A DNA stretch of 32,628 bases from MED-G78 sp964343355 (lineage in GTDB: Bacteria; Pseudomonadota; Gammaproteobacteria; Magnimaribacterales; D2472). The position numbers and the translations under genes are program-made. This document shows positions 1-8,770 of this stretch, one piece after another. Positions within the stretch are counted from its first letter, which is position 1. Every line of letters starts with the position of its first letter. The stretch lies in NCBI GenBank assembly GCA_964343355.1, contig CAYFJC010000009.1, positions 1-32,628 of the forward strand. The letters are read 5' to 3'. The notes under the pieces were generated by a model, which saw only the letters and a list, made by a program, of their open reading frames with translations, did no database searches and was not told where the DNA came from.

Positions 1-82
1 AGTTGCTGAGGCTCCAGTAGAAGAAGTAGTTGCTGAGGCTCCAGTAGAAGAATCTAAAGATTCTGAAGAAGACTCAAAATAA
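1..82 (+). CDS. rpsB: 30S ribosomal protein S2, C-terminal end (partial)
   Basis: Only the last 26 codons are inside the window; the reading frame begins at base 2 and ends with TAA at 80-82. The peptide is an acidic tail in which the unit VAEAPVEE occurs twice, followed by ESKDSEEDSK. I call it S2 because it sits 23 bp upstream of tsf, the near-universal bacterial rpsB-tsf order, and because S2 proteins of several marine bacteria carry alanine/glutamate/proline-rich C-terminal extensions beyond the globular fold. No conserved S2 core is visible here, so the call rests on context. Confidence 0.8.
   Translation, partial: VAEAPVEEVVAEAPVEESKDSEEDSK
2..52 (+). repeat. 27-bp tandem repeat in the rpsB tail
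   Basis: A 27-base unit at 2-28 is repeated at 29-52, truncated by one codon. The copies look identical at nucleotide level. The unit is nine codons long, so gain or loss of copies keeps frame. More copies may lie upstream of the window. Confidence 0.85.
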
Positions 83-105
83 AATTTTATTAGCAAGGAT
101 TACAA

Positions 106-963
106 ATGGAAATTAAAGCATCACAAGTCAAAGAACTAAGAGAAATGTCTGGTGTAGCTATGATGGAGTGCAAGAGAGCGCTAGTTGAGTGTGAAGGTGA
201 CTTGGATAAAGCTTTAGATCTTTTAAGATCTAATAGCTCTTTAAAAGCAGAAAAAAAAGCATCTAGAGTAGCTGCAGATGGAGTTATAAGAATAATTTCT
301 ACTGAAAGCTATGCAACTATTATTGAGATTAATTCCGAGACTGACTTTGCTGCAAAAGACGCAGGATTTCTTGCATTTGCTGACGCAGTTGCTGCATATA
401 TTTCAGCCAATAAAGTTGCCGATGTGTCTGTATTTGCATCGAACGAAATAGAAGAAAAGAGATTAGCTTTAATTCAAACAATTGGTGAAAATATTCAATT
501 AAGAAGAATGGAGACTATTGATTTTGATGGTGATATGTCAGTAGGTTCTTACATGCATTCTGATGGAAAGTTAGCAGCGCTAGTTATTACAAATACAGCT
601 GATGAAAGTCTTGCTAAAGATATTGCTATGCATGTTGCTGCCTCTAATCCATTATGTAAATCACCAGAGGATATCGATAACGAGGTTCTTGAAAGAGAAA
701 AAGCAATTTTTGAAGTGCAAGCAAAAGAATCAGGAAAAGATGAAGCAATTATGGGTAAGATGGTAGAAGGAAAAGTAAGGAAATACCTTGCAGAAGTATC
801 TTTAACATCTCAAGCTTACATTAAGGATCCCGATCTTACAGTTGGTAAGCTTTTATCTGAAAACAATGCTGATGTTATGGGTTATGTAAGATTTAAGGTT
901 GGTGAGGGAATCGAAGTAGAGTCGAAAAGTTTCGCAGACGAGGTTGCTGAACAATTAAAATAA
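106..963 (+). CDS. tsf: Translation elongation factor Ts
   Basis: EF-Ts is the guanine-nucleotide exchange factor that regenerates EF-Tu-GTP in the cytoplasm. The 285-residue product is close to the usual gammaproteobacterial length (about 283). The N-terminal UBA-like EF-Tu-binding helices are recognisable (ELREMSGVAMMECKRAL, residues about 11-27, then the DLDKALDLLR helix), followed by the core signature SETDFAAKD near residues 77-85. A Shine-Dalgarno-like AAGGA lies about seven bases before the ATG, one of the few clear ones in this stretch. It follows rpsB by 23 bp and precedes pyrH by 4 bp, so all three are probably cotranscribed. Nothing looks truncated. Confidence 0.97.
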   Translation: MEIKASQVKELREMSGVAMMECKRALVECEGDLDKALDLLRSNSSLKAEKKASRVAADGVIRIISTESYATIIEINSETDFAAKDAGFLAFADAVAAYISANKVADVSVFASNEIEEKRLALIQTIGENIQLRRMETIDFDGDMSVGSYMHSDGKLAALVITNTADESLAKDIAMHVAASNPLCKSPEDIDNEVLEREKAIFEVQAKESGKDEAIMGKMVEGKVRKYLAEVSLTSQAYIKDPDLTVGKLLSENNADVMGYVRFKVGEGIEVESKSFADEVAEQLK

Positions 964-967
964 AGTC

Positions 968-1681
968 ATGCCAGATCTAAAACATAAACGCCTTCTTGTT
1001 AAATTTAGTGGTGAATCTGTTGCTGGTGATGATGAGCATGGGATTGATCCTAAGATCCTTGATTCAATGGCCGCATCTATTAAAGAATGTAAAGAAATAA
1101 ATGCTGAGATAGGTATTGTTATTGGTGGAGGAAATTTATTCCGAGGTGAGAAGCTAAATCAAGCTGGAATGGATAGAGTTGCTGGCGATCATATGGGTAT
1201 GTTAGCAACAGTTATGAATGGAATTGCTTTTAGAGATGCTTTAGAAAGAGCAGGCATTAAAACAAGAGTAATGTCAGCTATTCCGATTGCAGGCTTAGTT
1301 GAGCACTACGATAGAAGACTTGCAATTCAACTATTAAGTGATGGATATGTGGTTATCTTTACTGCAGGTACAGGAAATCCATTTTTTACAACAGATACAG
1401 CAGGTTGCCTTCGAGCTATTGAGATTCAAGCAGATCTGATGCTTAAAGCAACAAGAGTAGACGGGGTTTATTCAGATGATCCAGAAAAAAATCCAGAAGC
1501 TAAATTTTACCCAGAACTTTCATTTGATGATGCGATTTCTAAAAATTTAAAAGTTATGGATGCTACTGCGCTTACTTTGGCTCGTGATCATGGACTCCCT
1601 ATAAACGTTTTTAATGTAAGTAAAGAACATGCACTTAAAGATATCATTTGCGGAGATCGCATTGGTACAATAATATCTTAA
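968..1681 (+). CDS. pyrH: UMP kinase
   Basis: PyrH phosphorylates UMP to UDP with ATP in pyrimidine nucleotide synthesis; the bacterial enzyme is a hexamer of the amino-acid-kinase fold. The N-terminal KFSGESVAGD (residues 12-21) matches the family's phosphate-binding lysine and loop, and IGGGNLFRG (about residues 52-60) is the typical glycine-rich motif. Near the C-terminus MDATALTLARDHGLPINVFN is characteristic. The length of 237 residues is normal. The ATG is 4 bp after the tsf stop with no evident Shine-Dalgarno sequence, suggesting translational coupling. The order rpsB-tsf-pyrH-frr is conserved in most bacteria. Confidence 0.97.
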   Translation: MPDLKHKRLLVKFSGESVAGDDEHGIDPKILDSMAASIKECKEINAEIGIVIGGGNLFRGEKLNQAGMDRVAGDHMGMLATVMNGIAFRDALERAGIKTRVMSAIPIAGLVEHYDRRLAIQLLSDGYVVIFTAGTGNPFFTTDTAGCLRAIEIQADLMLKATRVDGVYSDDPEKNPEAKFYPELSFDDAISKNLKVMDATALTLARDHGLPINVFNVSKEHALKDIICGDRIGTIIS

Positions 1682-1682
1682 T

Positions 1683-2237
1683 ATGAATACAATACATGAA
1701 GCGCTTAAAGAGAGAATGGAGAAGTCATTAGATTCTTTAAAATCTGCATTTAACAAAATTAGAACTGGAAGAGCAAACCCTGCGATACTCGACGATATCA
1801 AAGTTGATTACTATGGAAATCTAACTGCTTTAAACCAAACTTCAAATATTTCAGTTGAGGAGAATAGAACTCTTGTTATATCTCCATGGGATAAGAATTT
1901 AATGCCGCAGATAGAAAAGGCAATTGCTTCGTCAGATCTAGGCCTAAATCCTAGCTCATCAGGAGATTTAATAAGAGTAACGATGCCAGTTTTAACTGAA
2001 GAGACTAGACAAGGTTATATTAAACAAGCTAGAAGTGATGCTGAAAATTCCAGAATATCAATTAGAAATATTAGAAGAGATGCTAATAATTCAATAAAGG
2101 ATATGCAATCATCAGGAGATATTTCTGAAGATGATATGAGGCGTTCTGAAGATATTATACAAAAAGAGACTGATAGATTTATAGCGACCGTAGATTCAGA
2201 ATTAAAAAATAAAGAATCTGATCTTCTAGAAATATAA
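1683..2237 (+). CDS. frr: Ribosome recycling factor
   Basis: RRF works with EF-G to split the post-termination ribosome complex. The 184-residue protein matches the family length of about 185. Visible signatures are KIRTGRANPAILDDIKVDYYG (about residues 25-45), the hinge and domain II segment ISPWDKNLMPQIEKAI, and the long charged C-terminal helix with RRDANNSIKDM. It begins one base after the pyrH stop without a clear Shine-Dalgarno sequence, so reinitiation from pyrH is likely. It is intact and conventional. Confidence 0.97.
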   Translation: MNTIHEALKERMEKSLDSLKSAFNKIRTGRANPAILDDIKVDYYGNLTALNQTSNISVEENRTLVISPWDKNLMPQIEKAIASSDLGLNPSSSGDLIRVTMPVLTEETRQGYIKQARSDAENSRISIRNIRRDANNSIKDMQSSGDISEDDMRRSEDIIQKETDRFIATVDSELKNKESDLLEI

Positions 2238-2247
2238 ATTGACCATC

Positions 2248-2976
2248 ATGGGTCATCCCAAGCCAGATAATCAATTAACATCTATAAATAATGTTGCAAT
2301 TATTATGGATGGGAATGGTAGGTGGGCAAAAGCTAATAAACTAAAAATAACTCAAGGGCACGCAAAAGGTGTTGGGGTTGTAAAAGATATCGTAGAAGAA
2401 TGCGTAGCCCAAAAAATTAATACTTTAACAATTTACGCCTTCAGTTCCGAGAATTGGTCTCGACCTAAAAGTGAGATAAATGGAATAAAGACCTTAATTA
2501 TTAAAGCTATTTCTGATCAGGTTCCAGACCTAATTAAACAAGGTGTTAAATTAAATTTTTTTGGTAATTTAGAAGATTTTGGTTCAAATATTATTGAGAA
2601 AATATCTTTAGCAGAAGATCAAACATTTATAGACAATCCATCTCTTCAACTTAATGTTGCTTTAGGTTATGGTGGCAGAAACGACATAATACAAACTACC
2701 AAGCTATTAGCGGAAAAGGTAAAAAATGGAAAAATGTCATTAAAAGATATTAATGAGGATGCGTTTGCAGAACTTTCTGTAGTTCCAGTTGATAATATAG
2801 ATTTAGTCATTAGAACTGGCGGAGATAAAAGACTTAGCAATTTTTTATTATTTCAGATTGCATATGCTGAAATAATGTTTGAAGAAAAGTTATGGCCAGA
2901 TTTTACTAAAGAAGACTTTATATCTTGCCTAGAATCATTTAAAAATGTGGAGAGAAGGTTTGGAAAAAGAATTTAA
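2248..2976 (+). CDS. uppS: Undecaprenyl diphosphate synthase (cis-prenyltransferase)
   Basis: UppS condenses eight isopentenyl diphosphates onto farnesyl diphosphate to make the C55 lipid carrier precursor for peptidoglycan and O-antigen. The family signature IIMDGNGRW is present with the metal-binding aspartate at residue 21, followed by HAKGV, SSENWSRP and the C-terminal RTGGDKRLSNFLL and IAYAE motifs. In most relatives the RTGGD position reads RTSGE or RTGGE, so this is a conservative acidic swap. I chose the ATG at 2248 (242 residues). An in-frame TTG at 2239, one base after the frr stop, would add three residues, and neither has a good Shine-Dalgarno sequence. The 3' end overlaps cdsA by 32 bp. 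Confidence 0.96.
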   Translation: MGHPKPDNQLTSINNVAIIMDGNGRWAKANKLKITQGHAKGVGVVKDIVEECVAQKINTLTIYAFSSENWSRPKSEINGIKTLIIKAISDQVPDLIKQGVKLNFFGNLEDFGSNIIEKISLAEDQTFIDNPSLQLNVALGYGGRNDIIQTTKLLAEKVKNGKMSLKDINEDAFAELSVVPVDNIDLVIRTGGDKRLSNFLLFQIAYAEIMFEEKLWPDFTKEDFISCLESFKNVERRFGKRI

Positions 2977-3784
2977 ACAAACATTTATAAATAGATCAGC
3001 AACAGGCCTAATGATGGTCATTCCTTTTTTAGGATTAATATATTTTGCGAATACTTTTTTAACAACAATCGCAATCGTTATTCTTTCTATAGTTGTTTAT
3101 CACGAGTGGAGTGGTCTAGCTAAGAAAAGAAACCTAGCATTAGATGCATCTTTTATTATTTTATTTATATTAGGAGTTTTAATCTTCAATGTATTTTTTT
3201 TATATAATTTAACAGCATTATTAGCTGTATTCTGGGTCATTTTTTCAATATTTCTTTTTATAAATAAACTAGGTTCACTCAATGGGAGTATTATTACTTT
3301 CGATAACAATATTTTAAAACTCCTTGTTATCTCAGGGTTCCTTTCCAGCCTATTGCTTCTTATTCAAATTGAAGAAATCAATCATTTATTAATATTAATT
3401 ATTATTGTAAATACATCACTAGTAGATACTTTTGCTTACTTATCGGGATCACGTTTTGGGAAAACACCACTTTTAAAAAATATTAGTCCAAATAAAACCT
3501 TGGAAGGTTTTTTTGGAGGAATGACTATATCGTTAATATTTGCTTTACTAATGTCTTATTTATATCAGCTACCAACTTCAATGATTTTTATAATATCTTT
3601 TTCAGCTCTCTTTTCGTTTGTTGGTGATTACTTTATGAGCTATCTGAAAAGAAGAGGTGGCCTCAAAGATACTGGTTCTATTCTTCCTGGACATGGTGGT
3701 ATTTTAGATAGAATCGATTCCCATTTATCATCTGTAACTATCTTCACCTTTTTATATTTAACATTTCAAATCTCAGGTATTTAA
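2945..3784 (+). CDS. cdsA: Phosphatidate cytidylyltransferase (CDP-diglyceride synthase)
   Basis: CdsA converts phosphatidic acid and CTP to CDP-diacylglycerol, the branch point of phospholipid synthesis, in the inner membrane. The 279-residue protein is strongly hydrophobic with several transmembrane segments from about residue 17 onward. It ends with the family signature: SYLKRRGGLKD, then PGHGGILDRIDS (about residues 228-258). The ATG lies inside the end of uppS (32-bp overlap). A TTG five codons later (2960) is in frame, but an AGAGAAGG stretch sits too close to serve it well. The next gene, dxr, starts immediately after the stop. The uppS-cdsA-dxr-rseP-bamA order is typical of Gammaproteobacteria. 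Confidence 0.95.
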   Translation: MWREGLEKEFKQTFINRSATGLMMVIPFLGLIYFANTFLTTIAIVILSIVVYHEWSGLAKKRNLALDASFIILFILGVLIFNVFFLYNLTALLAVFWVIFSIFLFINKLGSLNGSIITFDNNILKLLVISGFLSSLLLLIQIEEINHLLILIIIVNTSLVDTFAYLSGSRFGKTPLLKNISPNKTLEGFFGGMTISLIFALLMSYLYQLPTSMIFIISFSALFSFVGDYFMSYLKRRGGLKDTGSILPGHGGILDRIDSHLSSVTIFTFLYLTFQISGI

Positions 3785-4936
3785 ATGAAAAATATTCTTT
3801 TATTAGGAGCAACTGGAAGCATTGGTGATAGCGTATTAAGTGTCATTAAGCAAAATAGCGATAGCTTAAACCTATATGGAATTGCGGCGGGTAAAAATAC
3901 TGAGAAAGCAGCGGCTATAATTAAAGACTTTTCTCCTAAAAATATCTTTATAGAAGATATAGCAGCTTATGATCTGATTTCTTCGTCGTTTCCGGATCAA
4001 AATATTTTAAATTCAGACCAAGAGCTACAAGATATTATCTCTGATAATAAAGTTGATATCGTTGTGTCTGCAATTGTTGGTTTTGCTGGCTTAAAAGCAA
4101 GCTTAATGGCGGTAAACGCTGGTAAGATCGTCCTGATTGCAAATAAAGAAAGCATTGTTGCAGCTGGAGACATACTCATGCCACTTGCTAAATCTAGAGG
4201 CGCGCAAATTATCCCAATTGATAGCGAACATAATGCAATATTTCAATGTTTACCGGCTAACAAGTTAACTACAGACGTTAGTAAAATAATAATTACTGCT
4301 TCTGGAGGACCTTTTTTAGATATTCCTTTATCTAAGTTAAATAATATTTCTCCTAAAGATGCTTTAAAGCATCCAAACTGGGAAATGGGCTCTAAGATAT
4401 CTATAGATTCTGCTACCTTAGTAAATAAGTGTTTAGAATTAATCGAAGCTAGATACTTGTTTGACTTAAATGAAAAATTATTTGATCTAGTTATTCACCC
4501 CCAAAGTATTATTCATTCCATAGTTACTTATATAGATGGCTCAAGCATCTCGCAAATGAGCAATCCTAATATGGAAGTTCCAATAGCTAATGCTTTAAGT
4601 GATATTAGAAAAGTTCCCATAGCATTTAAGGAATTAGACTTCAGCAATCTAAAACTTTCTTTTCAAGAGTTTCCCTCAGACAGATCTAAACTTGAGAATC
4701 TAGCAAGAGAGATTTGTAATACCGGCGGCTCTTCAGGCTTGGTCTTTAATGCTGCAAATGAGATAGCTGTTGAATCTTTCTTAAATAACCAGCTAAAATT
4801 TTCTCAAATTTATGATGTTATTTATCGAACTTTTGATTTGATTCCATTGTCCAACCCACAAGATATAGAAACTTTAAACGAATTAAACAATGAAGCACGC
4901 ATCGAGGCTAAGAAGGTGATAAAATCCATAACTTAA
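3785..4936 (+). CDS. dxr: 1-deoxy-D-xylulose 5-phosphate reductoisomerase
   Basis: Dxr (IspC) is the committed MEP-pathway step, making 2-C-methyl-D-erythritol 4-phosphate with NADPH. The N-terminal LLGATGSIGDSVLSVI (residues 5-20) is the nucleotide-binding loop. Metal-binding acids are seen in PIDSEHNAIF (D146, E148) and in LVNKCLELIEARYLF (E218). The flexible-loop region HPNWEMGSKISIDSATL is intact, and ASGGPF marks the substrate-binding stretch. The length of 383 residues is slightly short of the E. coli protein (398). The ATG directly abuts the cdsA stop. It supplies isoprenoid precursors used by UppS, encoded two genes upstream. Confidence 0.97.
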   Translation: MKNILLLGATGSIGDSVLSVIKQNSDSLNLYGIAAGKNTEKAAAIIKDFSPKNIFIEDIAAYDLISSSFPDQNILNSDQELQDIISDNKVDIVVSAIVGFAGLKASLMAVNAGKIVLIANKESIVAAGDILMPLAKSRGAQIIPIDSEHNAIFQCLPANKLTTDVSKIIITASGGPFLDIPLSKLNNISPKDALKHPNWEMGSKISIDSATLVNKCLELIEARYLFDLNEKLFDLVIHPQSIIHSIVTYIDGSSISQMSNPNMEVPIANALSDIRKVPIAFKELDFSNLKLSFQEFPSDRSKLENLAREICNTGGSSGLVFNAANEIAVESFLNNQLKFSQIYDVIYRTFDLIPLSNPQDIETLNELNNEARIEAKKVIKSIT

Positions 4937-4946
4937 AACTTTCAAA

Positions 4947-6293
4947 ATGAATTATTTAATAGATACATTAACCTACGCAGGGGCCTTTATAGCCCTTTTA
5001 TTTGTATTAGTAGTTATTCATGAATGTGGTCATTATTTTGTTGCCAGATATTTTGGTGTTCACTGCCCTAGATTCTCATTTGGAATGGGACCAGTTATCT
5101 ATAAAAGAGTTGATAAGCATGGAACTGAATTTGCATTATCAGCTTTTCCTTTAGGTGGATATGTTTCGATGATTACAAAAAAAATGTTTGAATTAGAGCC
5201 TGAATTAAAAAAAGATTTTACTAAAGATCAGCTTGAACAAACTTTCGATACTAAACCTAAACTTCAAAGAGCAGCCATCATGCTTGCTGGACCAGTTGCT
5301 AACTTTATACTATCAATATTTATATTCTCTTTTATTTTTTCTACAACACCTGATCCTCAATCAACTCTTGTTGTTAATGAAGTTAATAATTCTACTATGT
5401 TTGAAAAAGGTGATCAGATAACCTCAATAGATGGGGTTAAAGTTTCAGAAAGAAAAGATATAAGTCTAGAGCTGCTCTCAAAGGCAGGCATGTCAGGTGA
5501 GTTATCAATTACCGTTATATCAAATAAAACAAACTCATTAAAAGATATTGTATTAAGTGTTAATAATTTTTTGACTGATAGCGAGCAGCAGAAAAATCCA
5601 GTTGATGCATTAGGAATAACAGTTCAAACAAGAATGCTGCCTATCATAGGGAGTTTGCTGGCTGGAGGTGCTGCTGAACTAGGCGGATTAAATAAAAACG
5701 ACAGAATCATAGCCATCAATAATTCAACCATATCTTACGCTTCAGAAATACCAGCTATATTAAATAACCTAGAAAGTAATTTGGCCGATATACAGATAGT
5801 AAGAGGAGATGATATTAAAATTTTCCCTGTTGAATTAACTTCTACTGTAGATGGCACTGGAAAAGAGTCTAAACTTTTAGGAATTGGATTTGGTTTAAAA
5901 AGAACCTTTATAGCATCTGTTATTAAAGGAACAAAAGAAACTTATAATCTCAGCGTTAAAACACTTCAATTCATAGGAAAAATGTTTTCTGGCAATATGG
6001 GTACTGAAAACCTTTCAGGTCCTATAGGCATTGCTAAGATGGCAGGTGATACTGCTCAAGCAGGAATCCTACCCTTTTTATATCTCATGGCCTTGCTAAG
6101 TATTAGTCTGGGAGTATTAAATTTACTTCCCATACCTGCTCTTGATGGTGGCCAATTAACTCTGCTTGGTGTTGAGGCAGTTAGAGGCGCACCTTTACCT
6201 GATAAAGTAGAAAATTTCGTATATGCTACAGGCACTGTAATGATACTATTTTTAATGGTATTTGCTGTTTTTAACGACATAGCAAGATTTTAA
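4947..6293 (+). CDS. rseP: Site-2 intramembrane metalloprotease RseP
   Basis: RseP cleaves membrane-bound anti-sigma factor RseA, and remnant signal peptides, within the inner membrane. The HExxH zinc site lies in the first transmembrane helix (VVIHECGHYF, H25-E26-H29). The third ligand sits in NLLPIPALDGGQL (D400). Two periplasmic PDZ-like segments lie between them (about residues 130-210 and 215-300), including GDQITSIDG and NDRIIAINN turns. MLAGPVANFILSI is the conserved second helix. The length of 448 residues matches E. coli RseP (450). No rseA or rpoE is in the window. The gene lies 10 bp after dxr and 6 bp before bamA, as in many Gammaproteobacteria. Confidence 0.96.
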   Translation: MNYLIDTLTYAGAFIALLFVLVVIHECGHYFVARYFGVHCPRFSFGMGPVIYKRVDKHGTEFALSAFPLGGYVSMITKKMFELEPELKKDFTKDQLEQTFDTKPKLQRAAIMLAGPVANFILSIFIFSFIFSTTPDPQSTLVVNEVNNSTMFEKGDQITSIDGVKVSERKDISLELLSKAGMSGELSITVISNKTNSLKDIVLSVNNFLTDSEQQKNPVDALGITVQTRMLPIIGSLLAGGAAELGGLNKNDRIIAINNSTISYASEIPAILNNLESNLADIQIVRGDDIKIFPVELTSTVDGTGKESKLLGIGFGLKRTFIASVIKGTKETYNLSVKTLQFIGKMFSGNMGTENLSGPIGIAKMAGDTAQAGILPFLYLMALLSISLGVLNLLPIPALDGGQLTLLGVEAVRGAPLPDKVENFVYATGTVMILFLMVFAVFNDIARF

Positions 6294-6299
6294 TAAGGA

Positions 6300-8720
6300 A
6301 TGAAATTGAAAAAAATATTTTTAGTCATCTTATCCCTCAGTTTTATTAACTTAGCAACTGCATTTGATGAATTTGTTATTAATGATATTAGAATAGTTGG
6401 ACTTCAAAGAGTATCTACAGGTAGCATCTTTAATGTAATGCCGGTAAGTGTTGGCGATAGGGTCGACAACAGAAAGGTCGGTGATATTACGAGAGCTTTA
6501 TTTGCTACTGAGCAATTTGATGATATCCAGATTGGTAAAGAGCTAAATACTCTAATTATTACTGTTCAAGAGAGACCATCAATATCTGCAATCGATATTT
6601 CTGGAAACAAAGCTCTTAAAACTGAACAATTACTAGAAAGTCTTAATGGAGTTGAGATCTCTGAGGGCAAAGTCTATAAGAGATCAACTTTAGATAAAAT
6701 GAAAGCAGAACTAGTGAGATCATATGCTTCTCAAGGAAGATATGGAGCAAGCGTTGAAGTTGATGAGATTATGAAACCTAGAAATAGGGTAGAGGTAAGT
6801 ATTGTTGTTGATGAAGGCGACAGCGCAACTATTGAAAGCATTGATATATTAGGTAATAAGCTATTTTCTGATGATGATTTATTGAAAAGTTTTGAATTAG
6901 GAGAGGGCAGCATACTTTCATTCCTAACAAATGATAATCAATACTCTAGAGAAAAATTACAAGGTGATATAGAAAATCTTGAATCCTATTATTTAGATAG
7001 AGGTTATTTAAAGTATTCACTTGAGTCCACTCAAGTCAGCTTAACCCGAGATAGAAAAGGTATCCACATAACATTAGGTTTAGTAGAAGGCGATCAATAC
7101 ACTGTTAGCAATGTAAGCGTCATAGGAAATATTCCAATTAAACCTGAAGCCTATGAAACTGTTATTCAAACTCAAAAAGATAAAGTTTATTCGCAAGCGG
7201 CAATAACAGCTATTGAAGAATTTTTTACAACAGTTCTTGGAAATGAAGGTTACGCATTTGCAGAAGTTAAAGGATCTCCTGAAATCAATCAAGATACTCA
7301 AGATGTAGACTTGGTTTTTTCAGTAAATGCTGGGAAAAGGACATATACAAGAAAAATAATATTTGCAGGTAATCAGATTACTCAAGATGAAGTTTTAAGA
7401 AGAGAGATGAGGCAGTTTGAAGGTGCCCCTACATCAGATAAAAATATTCAGAATTCTAAAGTAAGACTAGAAAGGCTAGGGTATTTTAAAGATGTTAGTG
7501 TTGAAACTATACCTGTTCCAGGCACAGACGATCAAGTTGATGCGGTATATCTAGTTGAAGAGGAGACGACTGGTCAGATTGGAGGTAATGTTGGATATAG
7601 TGATTTTGGTTTAATGCTTGGTTTTAATCTTAATGAAAGAAATTTCTTAGGTAGTGGGAACACAGTAGGCATTTCTATCAATAAAAGTGTTTATCAAGAA
7701 TCTTATAACCTTTCTTTCTTTGATCCTTATTACACAATGGATGGTGTTAGTAGGGGTTACAACGCATACTTTAGAGAAACTGATTATGGCGAATTCAACG
7801 TAGCTAATTATTTAACTAATTCAGCTGGGCTTGGCTTACAGTTTGGATATCCTATTTCAGATACACAAAGAATAGGCTTAAATATAACTTATGATAAGAC
7901 AGATATTGATTCAGGAACATTACCAGCAAGAGAGATATCAGACTTTTTATCATCAGAAGGCAGTATTTTTGAAACAATTAGCATGCAAGCTGTCTGGTCA
8001 AGAATAACTCTTAATAGAGGAATGTTCCCCACAGAGGGATCATCTACAGACTTAATGTTAATGGCTGTATTACCTGGTAGTGATATTCAATATGCAAAAG
8101 TTAACTTAAGACAAAAATACTATAAACCTCTAGGATTCCTTGATTTAATTTTTGGTTTTAATGGTGAGCTTGGCTACATGGATGTATACGGCGATACTGT
8201 TGTTAGTCCTTTCTTCCAGAATTTTTATGCAGGAGGCCCAAGATCACTTAGAGGCTTTGAATCAAATACGCTTGGACCTAGAAGTACTCAGGCCCCTTGC
8301 TATGAGTATGATGCTGTTAATGATTTATGTCCGGCATTAAGAGATTTAGATTTAGATGGAGAGCCTGATTCACCAGCATACAATCCATATATATTTAGCA
8401 ATAGAGATCAGCCAATTGGAGGAAATGTAAAAGTCGAAGGCAGCTTGCAGTTAATATTCACACTTCCAATGATTGAAGATCAGCGATCCATGAGATCTGC
8501 ATTCTTCTTTGATTTTGGTAATGTTTTCTCTACTAATTGTCGAGATTATCAGATCAACTGTTATGAACCAGATCTTGAAGAGCTAAGATATTCTTATGGA
8601 GTCGGAGTTACATGGATAACAGGCTTTGGTCCTATGAGTTTTGCTATTGCAAAACCATCTAATGCTGGCCCATTAGAGAGAACTGAGCAATTCCAATTTA
8701 CAATTGGAAATGTCTTTTAA
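6300..8720 (+). CDS. bamA: Outer membrane protein assembly factor BamA
   Basis: BamA is the Omp85 core of the complex that folds beta-barrels into the outer membrane. The 806-residue protein has a signal peptide (MKLKKIFLVILSLSFINLATA, cut near residue 21), five POTRA-like segments to about residue 420, and a 16-strand barrel. Loop 6 carries GGPRSLRGFESNTLGPR with the lid RGF. C667 and C677 are ten residues apart, like the loop-6 disulfide pair of E. coli. The C-terminal strand FQFTIGNVF ends in phenylalanine, the usual beta-signal. The Shine-Dalgarno AAGGA (6295-6299) touches the ATG, so the in-frame TTG at 6306, with six-base spacing, may be the true start. Confidence 0.97.
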   Translation: MKLKKIFLVILSLSFINLATAFDEFVINDIRIVGLQRVSTGSIFNVMPVSVGDRVDNRKVGDITRALFATEQFDDIQIGKELNTLIITVQERPSISAIDISGNKALKTEQLLESLNGVEISEGKVYKRSTLDKMKAELVRSYASQGRYGASVEVDEIMKPRNRVEVSIVVDEGDSATIESIDILGNKLFSDDDLLKSFELGEGSILSFLTNDNQYSREKLQGDIENLESYYLDRGYLKYSLESTQVSLTRDRKGIHITLGLVEGDQYTVSNVSVIGNIPIKPEAYETVIQTQKDKVYSQAAITAIEEFFTTVLGNEGYAFAEVKGSPEINQDTQDVDLVFSVNAGKRTYTRKIIFAGNQITQDEVLRREMRQFEGAPTSDKNIQNSKVRLERLGYFKDVSVETIPVPGTDDQVDAVYLVEEETTGQIGGNVGYSDFGLMLGFNLNERNFLGSGNTVGISINKSVYQESYNLSFFDPYYTMDGVSRGYNAYFRETDYGEFNVANYLTNSAGLGLQFGYPISDTQRIGLNITYDKTDIDSGTLPAREISDFLSSEGSIFETISMQAVWSRITLNRGMFPTEGSSTDLMLMAVLPGSDIQYAKVNLRQKYYKPLGFLDLIFGFNGELGYMDVYGDTVVSPFFQNFYAGGPRSLRGFESNTLGPRSTQAPCYEYDAVNDLCPALRDLDLDGEPDSPAYNPYIFSNRDQPIGGNVKVEGSLQLIFTLPMIEDQRSMRSAFFFDFGNVFSTNCRDYQINCYEPDLEELRYSYGVGVTWITGFGPMSFAIAKPSNAGPLERTEQFQFTIGNVF
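8691..8709 (+). other. Perfect 8-bp inverted repeat at the bamA 3' end
   Basis: TTCCAATT at 8691-8698 and AATTGGAA at 8702-8709 are perfect reverse complements around a 3-base loop, inside the codons for the BamA beta-signal. A short T-rich run (CTTTT) follows. It is AT-rich and lacks a true U-tract, so it may be a weak hairpin or only codon coincidence. Confidence 0.4.
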
Positions 8721-8738
8721 ATGATAATTTCATGCTTT

Positions 8739-8767
8739 TTGTATAAATTAGTATAAATTAATATAAA
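8739..8767 (+). promoter_or_regulatory. Candidate sigma-70 promoter for skp-lpxD-fabZ-lpxA-lpxB
   Basis: In the 73-bp bamA-skp gap, TTGTAT (8739-8744) and TATAAA (8762-8767) are 17 bp apart. Transcription would begin near 8774, giving a leader of about 20 bases that includes the strong AAGGGG ribosome-binding site (8783-8788) before the ATG at 8794. The -35 box is weak, and the AT-rich context makes chance matches likely. Confidence 0.5.
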
Positions 8768-8770
8768 ATA
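8741..8770 (+). repeat. Three 10-bp direct repeats upstream of skp
   Basis: GTATAAATTA occurs twice in tandem (8741-8750 and 8751-8760), followed by the variant ATATAAAATA (8761-8770). The 10-bp period is about one helical turn and spans the candidate -10 region, so the repeat may give stacked -10-like elements or a phased bendable tract. Confidence 0.75.

Noticed and set aside
1547..1801. 84-codon minus-strand frame across the pyrH-frr junction
   Set aside because: It is antisense to two well-conserved genes and has no family resemblance or ribosome-binding site.
5233..5421. 62-codon plus-strand frame inside rseP
   Set aside because: It is an out-of-frame, leucine-rich shadow of the RseP membrane-helix region with no start signal.
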